Shown: positions 1 through 8,056, counted from the first letter of the stretch. The stretch is DNA of 64,000 nucleotides from Fictibacillus halophilus (GCF_016401385.1 NZ_JAEACF010000001.1:2232001-2296000); one strand, 5' to 3'. The notes: a model not told the origin generated them from the sequence alone. Translations and numbers: made by a program.

Positions 1-80
1 AATGATAATTGTACAGTTACCCATGTTCCTTTTAAGAACAAAGGCATGTAATCACTGATAATCTGTAAAGAGTATTCCAT
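1..80 (-). CDS. Amino-acid ABC transporter permease, N-terminal fragment
   Basis: The gene starts at an ATG at 78-80, nine bases after a GGAGG ribosome binding site, and runs off the left edge. The 26 visible residues, beginning MEYSLQIISDYMPLFLKGT, match the start of His/Glu/Gln/Arg-type importer permeases, whose first membrane helix follows a 'LLKGTWVTVQLS'-like segment. It lies 18 bases downstream of the gene for a polar amino-acid binding lipoprotein on the same strand, so the two are probably one operon, with an ATPase gene expected outside the window. The permease family is inferred from the short N-terminus plus context. Confidence 0.75.
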   Translation of the reverse strand, partial: MEYSLQIISDYMPLFLKGTWVTVQLS

Positions 81-98
81 GTAGACCTCCTGAGAATG

Positions 99-890
99 TT
101 ATTGTTTCAGCACATCTACATTTGGTTCTTCACCAAACCATTTTTTATAGATCTCAGCATATTTCCCATCATCGATGATTTTCTTCATCGCTTTGTTTAT
201 CTCATCTTGATGTTCACCATCTTTAGGGAAGATGATTCCGTAAAATTCACTCTCAAAATTTTCTTTATCGCTGATTGTCACTAGCTTTTTATCTGGATTA
301 TTCTTTTCATATTCTTGCACTACGGCATTATCTGCAACAACTGCTTCTACTTCACCGTTTAATAGTGCTTGTATCGCTAATACATTGTTTTCGTATTTCT
401 TTATGTTTTCACTCTTACCAAACATTTTTTCAAGTGCCTCTTGACCGGTAGTTCCGTTCTGCACACTAACCTTCATTCCCTCTAAGTCCTTTGCACTTTT
501 AATCGATGTTCCTTCTTTCGCTAAAATCATGTTAATCGATTCAAAGTATGGTGAGGAAAAGTCATAACTTTTCTTACGTTCGTCATTAATCGTAATGGCA
601 GAGATTCCTGCATCTACTTCTTCATTCTGAAGAGCTATAAATAACGGGTCCCAGCCTTTATTTTTTAATTCATAATCTAGTCCTGCTTCCTTCATCACGG
701 CATCAAGCAGATCCACGTCGAACCCTACAATCTTTTCACCGTCTAAGGATTCAAAGGGGGCATATGCTGCATCGGTTCCCACCGTCAGTTTTTCACCAGA
801 TCCTGATCCTGAATCAGTGCTTCCGCAAGCAACTAGGAACGCAGCAGATAAACCTATTAGTCCCATTTTAAATTTTCGTTTCATTTCCAT
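99..890 (-). CDS. Amino-acid ABC transporter substrate-binding lipoprotein
   Basis: A 263-residue family 3 extracellular solute-binding protein that captures a polar amino acid, probably arginine, glutamine or another basic/polar one, and delivers it to the membrane permease encoded next. The N-terminus has a basic start, a hydrophobic stretch and a lipobox ending L-V-A-C, so Cys22 should be lipidated and the protein anchored outside the membrane. Residues of about 35-255 form the two-lobed domain, with family patterns such as 'GTDAAYAPFE', 'GFDVDLLDAV' and 'DAGISAITI'. Start: ATG after GGGGGA with 9-base spacing. The ligand cannot be told from sequence alone. Confidence 0.9.
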   Translation of the reverse strand: MEMKRKFKMGLIGLSAAFLVACGSTDSGSGSGEKLTVGTDAAYAPFESLDGEKIVGFDVDLLDAVMKEAGLDYELKNKGWDPLFIALQNEEVDAGISAITINDERKKSYDFSSPYFESINMILAKEGTSIKSAKDLEGMKVSVQNGTTGQEALEKMFGKSENIKKYENNVLAIQALLNGEVEAVVADNAVVQEYEKNNPDKKLVTISDKENFESEFYGIIFPKDGEHQDEINKAMKKIIDDGKYAEIYKKWFGEEPNVDVLKQ

Positions 891-1012
891 TCTTATATTT
901 CCCCCTTTATTCTAAATATTCTTATATTATACACAAAATTTTAAATATAAGGAAAATTACAATAATTATTTTTATTAAGAAGTTCACTTATTAAAATTTT
1001 CGGCGTAAAACA

Positions 1013-1035
1013 AAAGACCCCTTCTAGGAGTCTTT
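1013..1035 (-). terminator. Rho-independent terminator after fnr
   Basis: A hairpin of about 10 pairs (AAAGAC... pairing with GTCTTT, extended by C-G and G-T pairs, 3-base loop) followed on the minus strand by TTGTTTT. It sits just beyond the fnr stop codon. Confidence 0.8.
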
Positions 1036-1043
1036 CATGATAT

Positions 1044-1769
1044 CTATATTCTGCATATCTCAATGGGACAGTCTTCACAGCTGCAAGCTGTTTTCAAGTA
1101 TTCTAATGAAATAATAGTAAACGTCCCGTCTTTAAACGTAATAGCACCGTCTTTCTTTAACTGATTTAACATACGGTTTACCGTTTCCCTTGATGTTCCT
1201 ATGAGTTCTGCTAGATCTGTATTTGTAAATCGTTCAGAAAGAACAATTCCTTCTTGCTTCATAATGCCATATGAATTTGCAAGCCTTATTAAGGTTGAAC
1301 ACAGGGCTCCTTTTTTCCCGTATAACATTAGATCTCTGAACTTCGACCGTGTGATGGCATGCATATTACTCATCCATCTCATAAATTCAACAGCGACTTC
1401 ACCATGTTGAGAGATCATTCTTTCAAGGTCTTTTTGCTGAATAACTCCAACATCGCACCCTCTAGTGGCTCTAGCACTATAATTGTAAAGCGAGTTCAAT
1501 GAATTTCCTAACTCACCAATTAGATCTCCTTCTTGAAAAATATACAATACGAGCTCTTTTCCCTCTTCATTCATCTTCGTAATTTTAATTTGACCTTTCC
1601 TTAAATAATACAACCGATCAGCAGGATCGTTATCTACAAACAAATAATGATCTTTCTCTACTTTTTTTGAATGCATGATGCTTTCTAAGTATTGAAATGT
1701 TTGTTTTGAGAAGATATCAGTATTCTGATACGAACAAAAATTTGATTGTTGCATGCAGGCTCCCATCAT
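1044..1769 (-). CDS. fnr: Fnr, oxygen-sensing Crp/Fnr-family transcription regulator
   Basis: About 241 residues. An N-terminal cyclic-nucleotide-binding-like beta-roll (about 25-125) is followed by a dimerisation helix and a winged helix-turn-helix with the recognition helix 'GTSRETVNRMLNQL'. The C-terminus carries Cys-X-Cys-X2-Cys-X4-Cys (CSCEDCPIEIC), matching the C-terminal [4Fe-4S] ligands of B. subtilis Fnr; the fourth ligand there, an Asp, is present in 'SKFRDLMLYG'. It should activate anaerobic and microaerobic genes when the cluster is intact. A longer reading frame extends to 1838, but GGGGAGGG precedes the ATG pair at 1764-1769, and the predicted transcript start and Fnr box lie inside the longer form, so the shorter start is preferred. 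Two extra cysteines near the N-terminus are unusual. It neighbours a terminal oxidase operon that it probably controls. Confidence 0.9.
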   Translation of the reverse strand: MMGACMQQSNFCSYQNTDIFSKQTFQYLESIMHSKKVEKDHYLFVDNDPADRLYYLRKGQIKITKMNEEGKELVLYIFQEGDLIGELGNSLNSLYNYSARATRGCDVGVIQQKDLERMISQHGEVAVEFMRWMSNMHAITRSKFRDLMLYGKKGALCSTLIRLANSYGIMKQEGIVLSERFTNTDLAELIGTSRETVNRMLNQLKKDGAITFKDGTFTIISLEYLKTACSCEDCPIEICRI

Positions 1770-1796
1770 TAAACCCTCCCCGCTATTCTCACTTCC

Positions 1797-1839
1797 ATTA
1801 TAATCCACAACACGTATAACGAGTGTGAGTTTTATCACA
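1797..1839 (-). promoter_or_regulatory. fnr promoter with consensus Fnr box at about -41.5
   Basis: TGTGA-N6-TCACA (1824-1839) is a perfect Fnr/CRP-type palindrome. A consensus -10 TATAAT reads on the minus strand at 1802-1797, giving a start near 1790. The box centre (1831.5) is then 41.5 bases upstream, the classic position for activation by Fnr. This implies positive autoregulation. The start site is predicted, not measured. Confidence 0.75.
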
Positions 1840-1896
1840 CCTCCTGTGAATGATTGATAAACTTCGAATTTAAAGTTCGTATAGTTCTATAAAAGA

Positions 1897-1924
1897 AGCT
1901 TGCAGACGTTGCTGTCTACAAGCT
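1897..1924 (-). terminator. Terminator after the oxidase operon
   Basis: Inverted repeat AGCTTG/CAAGCT extended by GTAGAC/GTCTGC-type pairs, followed on the minus strand by TTCTTTTATAG. It lies immediately after the cbaA stop and before the fnr promoter. Confidence 0.7.
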
Positions 1925-1929
1925 GATAC

Positions 1930-3561
1930 TTACCAAAATTTATATCCAGGTGATCCCGGAGGCGCGTGTTGAATCATATGCCAGAAAGGAATGGTATATG
2001 CGATAAGGATTAACGCTCCACTGATTCCAACCCAAAGTTTCCAGTTCTCTAATACAGCGGGAGTTGATAAGGCACCCTCCTCAACTTCTCCAATCGGAAA
2101 TTCTGTGATTCCTATAGGAGCCTTGAAGGCTAAAAACCAAACGATATACATTAATAGAATAATCGCTAAAAATAAGATAGTACCACCAATAGCCATAGCG
2201 ATCTGATAAGGAATCCAATCAATGGCTTGCGGATGACCCGTATACGTAGTATAAGAAGTTCTTCTTGGAGCACCGAAAAGACCTACAGCATGCATAGCTC
2301 CTGACATTATGGTCATACCTACTGTCCAGAGAATGGTCTGAACGATTCCTAATTTATTCATTCTTGAAGTTAACGTACGACCAGTTAAATGCGGAATCAA
2401 CCAATAACCGATTCCAAAGAAAGTAAGAGCAACTGTAGAGGCTACAGTTAAATGAAAATGCCCCGTAACCCACAGTGTATTATGAATGACTTGATTGAGC
2501 TGATGACTAGCATTTATGATACCACCAGCACCAGCCGGAATAAAAATCAGCATCCCCATCATCGGCGCAAAAAAACGCACATCACCCCATGGCAATACTT
2601 TGATCCAAGTAAACAATCCCTTAGTTCCCTTTTTTCTACCGGCCGTCTCAAAGACAGCAAACATAGAGAAAGCTGTCATTAATGACGGCACAATCACCAT
2701 GAATGTTAAAACGACTTGGAAAAACTTCCACGTGTGTGCAATACCTGGTTCAAGCAATTGATGGTGAAACCCTACCGGAATACTAAATAATAAAAACAAA
2801 ACAAACGAAAGTCTAGCTAAAGCATCACTAAATATTTTCCCACCAATAATTTTGGGTATGACAACATACCAACACATATAAGCAGGAAGCAACCAGAAAT
2901 AAACAAGCGGATGTCCAAAATACCAAAAAAGCGTTCTGCTTATTAAAATATCAATCTTTTCTACCCAACCAATTGACCACGGAATAAATTGAAGAAGTAC
3001 CGTTGCAGCTAGACCAAGAGTTGCAACAAACCATAATGTCATAGTCATAACTGCCATATAACTGAATAGAGGAGAAAGCTTATTCTTCGTTCTGCTTTTC
3101 CAAATATAATATTGGTTCCACATTGAGAATGCACATAACCAACTGCCAACTACCACATGAACAAGAGCAACATAAAACCATGGGGATGCCTGTAATGGCG
3201 CATAGAACGTGTATAGGACTGTGGCTTTGTTTAACAGGATGAAGACTGTCGCTAAAATTGTCCCAAAAGTCATCATGACAAATCCAAGCCAGCCCGTTCT
3301 TCTTGGAACATCGTACAAGGTACCCATCGTTTTACTTATTCCTGCATACAAGAAACCCAATATAAAAAAAGTCGTAAAAATGAGTGCCAACAAAACACCA
3401 TGAGCGGTTAATAATTGATAATAGCCTATAGAAAAAGGAAGTTCAAACGCTCCACTCCTTACAAATGTCTGAAGCAACCCCGCTATTGCTCCAATCAAAA
3501 GAGAAACAAAACTGACTGTCAGAAATGATAAACTAAGACTAGCGTCTCTTCGATCTATCAT
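1930..3561 (-). CDS. cbaA: ba3-type cytochrome c oxidase subunit I
   Basis: A roughly 543-residue membrane haem-copper oxidase subunit that reduces O2 to water and pumps protons. It has about 13 hydrophobic segments. Metal ligands visible: the low-spin haem His in 'TAHGVLLALIF', the CuB His and cross-linked Tyr in 'GHPLVYFWLLPAYM', two CuB His in 'FHHQ', and the haem His pair in 'HFHLT'. Length and motifs fit the B-family (ba3/b(o/a)3) rather than the longer A-family enzymes. The start at 3559-3561 has GGAGGTGA upstream and overlaps the subunit II stop as ATGA; an upstream in-frame start at 3609 is less likely. High oxygen affinity is typical of the family and fits the Fnr site upstream. Confidence 0.92.
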   Translation of the reverse strand: MIDRRDASLSLSFLTVSFVSLLIGAIAGLLQTFVRSGAFELPFSIGYYQLLTAHGVLLALIFTTFFILGFLYAGISKTMGTLYDVPRRTGWLGFVMMTFGTILATVFILLNKATVLYTFYAPLQASPWFYVALVHVVVGSWLCAFSMWNQYYIWKSRTKNKLSPLFSYMAVMTMTLWFVATLGLAATVLLQFIPWSIGWVEKIDILISRTLFWYFGHPLVYFWLLPAYMCWYVVIPKIIGGKIFSDALARLSFVLFLLFSIPVGFHHQLLEPGIAHTWKFFQVVLTFMVIVPSLMTAFSMFAVFETAGRKKGTKGLFTWIKVLPWGDVRFFAPMMGMLIFIPAGAGGIINASHQLNQVIHNTLWVTGHFHLTVASTVALTFFGIGYWLIPHLTGRTLTSRMNKLGIVQTILWTVGMTIMSGAMHAVGLFGAPRRTSYTTYTGHPQAIDWIPYQIAMAIGGTILFLAIILLMYIVWFLAFKAPIGITEFPIGEVEEGALSTPAVLENWKLWVGISGALILIAYTIPFWHMIQHAPPGSPGYKFW

Positions 3562-4028
3562 GCCGTCACCTCCAACGTAACTGCCATGACCTGATGTCCT
3601 GCTCCACAATATTCATTGCATAGAATAAGATATTTACCTGGTTTTTTAAAAGTGTACGAGATTTTGCTCACGTATCCTGGAGTAACCATCATATTTACGT
3701 TTGTTGCTGGAATCTCAAAACCATGAACTACATCTGTACTCGTGACTTTAAAGTGAACAGTCGAACCTTTTGGTACCGACATTTTTGAAGGTGTGTAAGT
3801 AAATGCTTGTGCAAGCATAACCGCCTCATATTGCTTTTCTCCTACCCTCGTTAGACCTGGCTTATCAAAAGGAGCTGTAACGACAACTTTTTCCGGGTCG
3901 ATCGTTTCCATATGACTAGGAGGCTGATCACCCATAGCAAATGCTGATACTCCTACGATTAATAAAAAGAGGGTTAGACACGCTGCACCAGCCCATAACC
4001 AGATTTTCTCGTACTTATGAATATGCAT
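3558..4028 (-). CDS. cbaB: ba3-type cytochrome c oxidase subunit II (CuA)
   Basis: 156 residues: one N-terminal membrane helix (about 10-32), then an extracytoplasmic cupredoxin domain. The binuclear CuA site is complete: the upstream His in 'VVHGFEIP' and the cluster 'CNEYCGAGHQVM', supplying two Cys, a backbone ligand, His and Met. It accepts electrons from cytochrome c or a quinol-linked donor and passes them to subunit I. No fused cytochrome c domain is present. The gene is translationally coupled to cbaA by a 4-base ATGA overlap and follows a 48-residue small subunit gene by 12 bases containing GGAGG. Confidence 0.92.
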   Translation of the reverse strand: MHIHKYEKIWLWAGAACLTLFLLIVGVSAFAMGDQPPSHMETIDPEKVVVTAPFDKPGLTRVGEKQYEAVMLAQAFTYTPSKMSVPKGSTVHFKVTSTDVVHGFEIPATNVNMMVTPGYVSKISYTFKKPGKYLILCNEYCGAGHQVMAVTLEVTA

Positions 4029-4040
4029 GGCTTAACCTCC

Positions 4041-4187
4041 CTAACGTGATAGATAAAGCAAATAAATTGCACCCCATGATAATACGATAAATAACCCTAC
4101 ACCCATGACTGACAAAAGAGTACCAAGCAAATCCTTTTCTTTTTTTACTGGGATTTCATTCTTTATGTTCCTTTGAATCTCAGGCAT
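4041..4187 (-). CDS. Small single-helix cytochrome c oxidase subunit (subunit IIa-like)
   Basis: A 48-residue protein. The first 20 residues are polar and charged (MPEIQRNIKNEIPVKKEKD), followed by one membrane helix (about 21-45) and a short tail ending LSR. This is the size and layout of the subunit IIa/CbaD-type peptide of ba3 oxidases, which supplies the helix that the short subunit II lacks. The start follows AGGGGGG by six bases; an ATG two codons upstream would sit directly on the ribosome binding site. It is first in the operon small subunit-cbaB-cbaA. Identification rests on position and topology. Confidence 0.75.
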   Translation of the reverse strand: MPEIQRNIKNEIPVKKEKDLLGTLLSVMGVGLFIVLSWGAIYLLYLSR

Positions 4188-4216
4188 CCTCATCCCCCCT
4201 CACGTATTACATCTAC

Positions 4217-4259
4217 AGAATAATCTCATAAAAAAAATCCCGCTGTGACAAATGTCATA
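4217..4259 (-). promoter_or_regulatory. Oxidase operon promoter with Fnr box at about -41.5
   Basis: 4244-4259 reads TGTGA-N6-TCATA, one mismatch from the Fnr palindrome found at fnr. On the minus strand a -10-like TATTCT lies at 4222-4217, predicting a start near 4210, so the box centre (4251.5) falls at -41.5. The spacing is identical to that at fnr, which strengthens both. The -10 is imperfect, as expected for an activated promoter. Confidence 0.62.
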
Positions 4260-4306
4260 ACAGAGATGATTAAAGTTACACTAAGAAAACCAGTTTAAAA
4301 ATATAA

Positions 4307-4338
4307 AAAGCACCTGACATAAAAATGCCAAGTGCTTT
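4307..4338 (-). terminator. Terminator after mqnC
   Basis: AAAGCACTTGGCAT/ATGTCAGGTGCTTT hairpin with one or two mismatches, followed on the minus strand by TTATATTTTT. It lies just beyond the mqnC stop. Confidence 0.8.
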
Positions 4339-4342
4339 GCTG

Positions 4343-5449
4343 TTAGTTTTGCATCACAAAATCTTTTTCAGCTTTTTCTTCATCTTCAAACACACGTAGT
4401 GTTTCGTATTTTGTATTTCGTTGTGCCGGAATCTTACCTGCTTCACGAATTAGTCTTAATGTTAAGTTAGTGTTTACTTTGTGAGTCGTTCCAGCTGCTG
4501 ACACAACGTTCTCTTCCATCATCGTACTGCCAAAGTCATTACAGCCATAGTGAAGAGATTTTTTACCAACCTCAGGACCCATCGTAACCCATGATGATTG
4601 GAAGTTAGGAATGTTATCTAGGAAGATTCGAGAGATCGCAACATTCTTCAAATATTCTCTAGGAGTTGTTTTTTCCGCCTTCATATTCGTGTTATCCGGC
4701 TGGAATGTCCAAGAGATAAAAGCTAAGAAACAATCCGTCTCATCTTGTGCATCACGAACACGTTGTAAATGAAGTGCACGTTCTTCGAATGTTTCTCCAA
4801 ATCCAATGACCATCGTAGCTGTAGAATGAAGTCCAACTTTTTTAGCTGTTTTCATACAATCGATCCACTCTGTCCACGAGCCTTTAAGTCTGCTAATCTT
4901 CTTACGGGTGCGGTCATCTAAAATTTCTGCGCCTCCGCCTGGAAGGGAATCAAGTCCCGCTTCTTTTAGTTCCCGAAGCACTTCCTCTAGAGACAGGCCA
5001 GATACTTCAACCATCTTCCATACTTCTGCTGGAGAAAATGAATGCATCGTGATATCAAAGCGCTTTTTGATCTCTCTTAATAAGTCCGTATAGTAGCTGA
5101 ATGGCAAGTTAGGATTTGTTCCACCTTGCATGAGAATTTCTGTACCACCTACATCAACTGTCTCTTGTATCTTTTGGAAGATCACTTCATCATCCAACAC
5201 ATAACCTTCGCTGCTTCCTGGTGCTCTATAGAACGCGCAGAACCTGCAATATGTATCACAAAAATTTGTATAGTTTACGTTGCGGCCAATTACAAATGTG
5301 GTAATCGGTTCAGGATGCCACCTTTTCATAATAATATCCGCAACTTCTCCCATGCGTTCTACTTCATCACTTTCATAAAGTTTAACGGCATCTTCTACCG
5401 ATAAACGTTCGCCATCTAAAGCTTTTTGTAAAATAGATTCTATACTCAT
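4343..5449 (-). CDS. mqnC: Cyclic dehypoxanthinyl futalosine synthase (radical SAM)
   Basis: A 368-residue radical SAM enzyme of the futalosine route to menaquinone; it cyclises dehypoxanthine futalosine. The cluster motif C-X3-C-X2-C is visible in 'CDTYCRFCAFYR' (about residues 61-72), with 'CAFYR' typical of MqnC. Further family motifs are 'LMQGGTNP', 'HSFSPAEVW', 'LPGGGAEIL' and 'MVIGFGET'. The ATG at 5447-5449 is preceded by GGAGGTTACCG, so an in-frame extension to 5605 is rejected. It stands alone between dnaI and the oxidase operon; no other mqn gene is in the window. CofH/MqnE paralogues are the main alternative; the motifs favour MqnC. Confidence 0.85.
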   Translation of the reverse strand: MSIESILQKALDGERLSVEDAVKLYESDEVERMGEVADIIMKRWHPEPITTFVIGRNVNYTNFCDTYCRFCAFYRAPGSSEGYVLDDEVIFQKIQETVDVGGTEILMQGGTNPNLPFSYYTDLLREIKKRFDITMHSFSPAEVWKMVEVSGLSLEEVLRELKEAGLDSLPGGGAEILDDRTRKKISRLKGSWTEWIDCMKTAKKVGLHSTATMVIGFGETFEERALHLQRVRDAQDETDCFLAFISWTFQPDNTNMKAEKTTPREYLKNVAISRIFLDNIPNFQSSWVTMGPEVGKKSLHYGCNDFGSTMMEENVVSAAGTTHKVNTNLTLRLIREAGKIPAQRNTKYETLRVFEDEEKAEKDFVMQN

Positions 5450-5542
5450 CGGTAACCTCCGAATACAATGTCTTAAGATCTTGTCTGTTCTTATCCTATC
5501 ATATTTTAGTAGAAGAGACAGCTTTGTGTTTTCAAGAAAAAA

Positions 5543-5568
5543 GCTTCTGCCCTTTAAAAGAGCAGAAA
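5543..5568 (-). terminator. Terminator after dnaI
   Basis: TTTCTGCTC/GGGCAGAAGC hairpin followed on the minus strand by TTTTTTCTTG, immediately after the dnaI stop at 5574. Confidence 0.8.
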
Positions 5569-5573
5569 CTATA

Positions 5574-6518
5574 TTAATAATCTTCTCTAAAGTTTTTATT
5601 TCCACCCATAAAAATCGGAGTACTCAAGTGTTTGATACGCTCCATGATTCTAAGAGCCTTCAATTCATCAAGTCCACCTTTCTGAGAATACGATAGATGC
5701 TGCTGCAGCATATCATAATCACAATTTGATGTGTATAGAGTAGGCAGTTTTTCCATCATTCGATATTGAAGGATGACTCCAATGATCTCATCCCTGACCC
5801 AATTCGTCATATTCTCCGCACCAAGATCATCAAGCATTAGCACTGGAACAGTCTTTAACAATTCCATCTTCGAATCAAATGTTCCGTCAGATAAGGAAGA
5901 TTTCATTTCACGAAGAAACTCTGGTGTATGAATGATCAAAGAATGAACACCCTTTTCAGCTAAACCATTCGCGATAGCACCTAAAAGATACGTTTTACCA
6001 ACGCCAAACTTTCCATAGAAGTAAATTCCTTTTGCCTGATGGCCCGAACCTGCCATCTGGACAAATTCATAAGCCTTCGAGATCGCATTACGTCTTGTTT
6101 CATCAATACTATGCTTATACAAACGATCAAATCTCGCTTCGAGAATCTCTTTCGGTATAAAGTAGCTCTTAATCAATGAAGTCATGGATTTCTTTTGTTC
6201 GTCGATAATCTTTAGTTCACAAGGTTTGTATCTTAGTTCTACCGTTTGTCTAACTTTCGTTAGTTCAGATCGATACCCTTGCATGAGATTCGGACAGTTA
6301 TCTAAACCAGGACAATTGCGGCAAGCATGCTGTTCGTTCTTAAAGGTGTAAAAACTGGACAATAATTTTTCCGCATGGACATCTGATATGTCAGGGTTCT
6401 CTCTTAGAAAACGCATGACTCCTGGGTCTGTAAGTACTTCTTGTTTCATTCGCTCAAATCTTTCCTGAAACTTATCAAACCCCGGCATATTTTTAACAGA
6501 TTCCTTTATGGATTCCAT
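5574..6518 (-). CDS. dnaI: Primosomal protein DnaI, helicase loader
   Basis: A 314-residue AAA+ ATPase that loads the replicative helicase DnaC at origins and stalled forks. The N-terminal helicase-binding domain contains a zinc-site pattern (C66, C69, C75 in 'CRNCPGLDNC'). The C-terminal AAA+ domain has Walker A 'GKFGVGKT' (about 169-176) and Walker B-like 'VLMLDDLGAEN'. Length equals that of B. subtilis DnaI. The start follows GGGGGGAAATAAT and lies 14 bases after dnaB, so the two are co-transcribed and act in the same loading step. Confidence 0.95.
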   Translation of the reverse strand: MESIKESVKNMPGFDKFQERFERMKQEVLTDPGVMRFLRENPDISDVHAEKLLSSFYTFKNEQHACRNCPGLDNCPNLMQGYRSELTKVRQTVELRYKPCELKIIDEQKKSMTSLIKSYFIPKEILEARFDRLYKHSIDETRRNAISKAYEFVQMAGSGHQAKGIYFYGKFGVGKTYLLGAIANGLAEKGVHSLIIHTPEFLREMKSSLSDGTFDSKMELLKTVPVLMLDDLGAENMTNWVRDEIIGVILQYRMMEKLPTLYTSNCDYDMLQQHLSYSQKGGLDELKALRIMERIKHLSTPIFMGGNKNFREDY

Positions 6519-6532
6519 ATTATTTCCCCCCT

Positions 6533-7921
6533 TTATTTCGAACTATTTAACAAACTCTCAAGCCATCTACGGTTCTCATCCTCTGTAGCATCTGTGTTCG
6601 CATCACCGGTCGGATCAGCAGACACTTTATCCTGTTTCAGCCAATCAGGAACCGTTACGTTACTCTTTTTATTTCCTTTATTATAAGAACCCGAATTCAC
6701 CTTTTTGTCTTGCCATTCTTTATATTTCCGTTTTTCATCACGTGCTAATGTCATTGCCTCTATGACCGTTTGAGCTTTTTTTCTAGCCCAATGTGAAGCA
6801 ATCCGTTCGATCAACCCTTTTGCAAGCTTCATATCATTCTCAGATAGAACGTAATCCAAAAGAACATTCGTAACGCCTGGTGTTAGATTCTGATCAATCA
6901 TACAATAAGCAACGAGTTTTAAATCCACTTCTGAAGGAGTAGTACCTGAATAATCTTCTAATAATCGATACGGTGACACTTCTTCAAAGTATTTAATAAG
7001 TTCTTCTTCTTTTGATTGAGGTTGCATCCCATGAAGAGCCTTTAATGGTACTGGTTGCGTTTTTAACGCTAGAACCGGTAGACCTTCTTCATGTTCAAAG
7101 CGATACCATTTCTGAATTTCTTTCCTTAAGCTCTCTGCAGAAATTTCTCCTGTGGAATAATATACGTTCTGAATCTGCTTACTCATATCCATCGGTTGTA
7201 ACTGATAGATGTATGCCAGCTTATAGATGGCTTCCTTTAATTTTGGAGTGATCACCTCTTTAGGTACGATAAATGATGAAATCTGATTCACCATCGCTTC
7301 AAAATCAAAGGTAGATTCACTTAGTACAACTTTCCCATGAATGCCTTTTTCATGTAAAGAGACATCTTTTGGAAGAACGTTTTCGTTAATCTCTGCATAA
7401 CTCTTTGATGACATTTCAGATGGATGCAAAGAAGTAAACACATCACTGAACGAAGCGGTCACTTCTTTATAATCCGACACATCCGTTTGGGAGATATAAA
7501 AGGATTCTCTAACTTCACTAAACTTCGCTTTTCCCAATCGATTAAAGAGATATATACTTAAAAAGCCATCTGTAAAAAACGCGTTTGGCGAGAGCGGGAG
7601 TTGAAGCTCATAAATGTACTCCCTGGAACTATCACCGTCTTTTTTAAACGTCTTCAAGAGACCGATCGCTTCTAGCTTCTTTCTTCCCGACAAAATATCT
7701 TTTAACGAGAACTGAGTCACGTTCATGAGGTGCTGATGTTTTTGTGTCTGCCGATCCATATTTCCTTCGCACCATAATGTCATGTATAAACTATGTGCAA
7801 ATGCGCCAACCAACGGCTGATATAGCATGGTAAGAACTTTATGATCTATTTCATGCAACATACCCTTGCACTGGACGGAATACGTATCAACGGGCACAAC
7901 TTCCTGAAAATGTACCGTCAT
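6533..7921 (-). CDS. dnaB: Replication initiation and membrane attachment protein DnaB
   Basis: The Gram-positive DnaB (not the helicase), about 462 residues. It works with DnaD and DnaI in primosome assembly at oriC and at restart forks, and links the complex to the membrane. The N-terminal winged-helix part and a C-terminal DnaB/DnaD helical domain (about 320-400, 'EEELIKYFEEVSPYRLLEDYS') are recognisable, followed by a charged, low-complexity tail. The ATG at 7919-7921 sits six bases after AAAGGGTG; the GTG three codons upstream falls inside that site. dnaI follows 14 bases later. Confidence 0.93.
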   Translation of the reverse strand: MTVHFQEVVPVDTYSVQCKGMLHEIDHKVLTMLYQPLVGAFAHSLYMTLWCEGNMDRQTQKHQHLMNVTQFSLKDILSGRKKLEAIGLLKTFKKDGDSSREYIYELQLPLSPNAFFTDGFLSIYLFNRLGKAKFSEVRESFYISQTDVSDYKEVTASFSDVFTSLHPSEMSSKSYAEINENVLPKDVSLHEKGIHGKVVLSESTFDFEAMVNQISSFIVPKEVITPKLKEAIYKLAYIYQLQPMDMSKQIQNVYYSTGEISAESLRKEIQKWYRFEHEEGLPVLALKTQPVPLKALHGMQPQSKEEELIKYFEEVSPYRLLEDYSGTTPSEVDLKLVAYCMIDQNLTPGVTNVLLDYVLSENDMKLAKGLIERIASHWARKKAQTVIEAMTLARDEKRKYKEWQDKKVNSGSYNKGNKKSNVTVPDWLKQDKVSADPTGDANTDATEDENRRWLESLLNSSK

Positions 7922-7959
7922 CGTTTTCACCCTTTGTTAAAAAGTCTTAAAAGTAATGT

Positions 7960-7986
7960 GGCCGACGGATGTTAGTATCGTCAGCC
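7960..7986 (-). other. Strong hairpin in the dnaB leader
   Basis: GGCTGACG/CGTCGGCC, eight pairs with an 11-base loop, in the 5' region of dnaB on the minus strand about 40 bases before the start. No run of T follows directly, so it is not a standard terminator. It could shape mRNA stability or DnaB translation; function unknown. Confidence 0.4.
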
Positions 7987-8056
7987 AGAGTAATTTGTTC
8001 TTTTTATTTGGCCGTTTTCTAACAAAGTAGAATACGGATTAAGATTGGAATAAAAA

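Noticed and set aside
1770..1838. Longer N-terminus for Fnr
   Set aside because: It would start inside the Fnr box and upstream of the predicted transcript start; GGGGAGGG marks the internal ATG.
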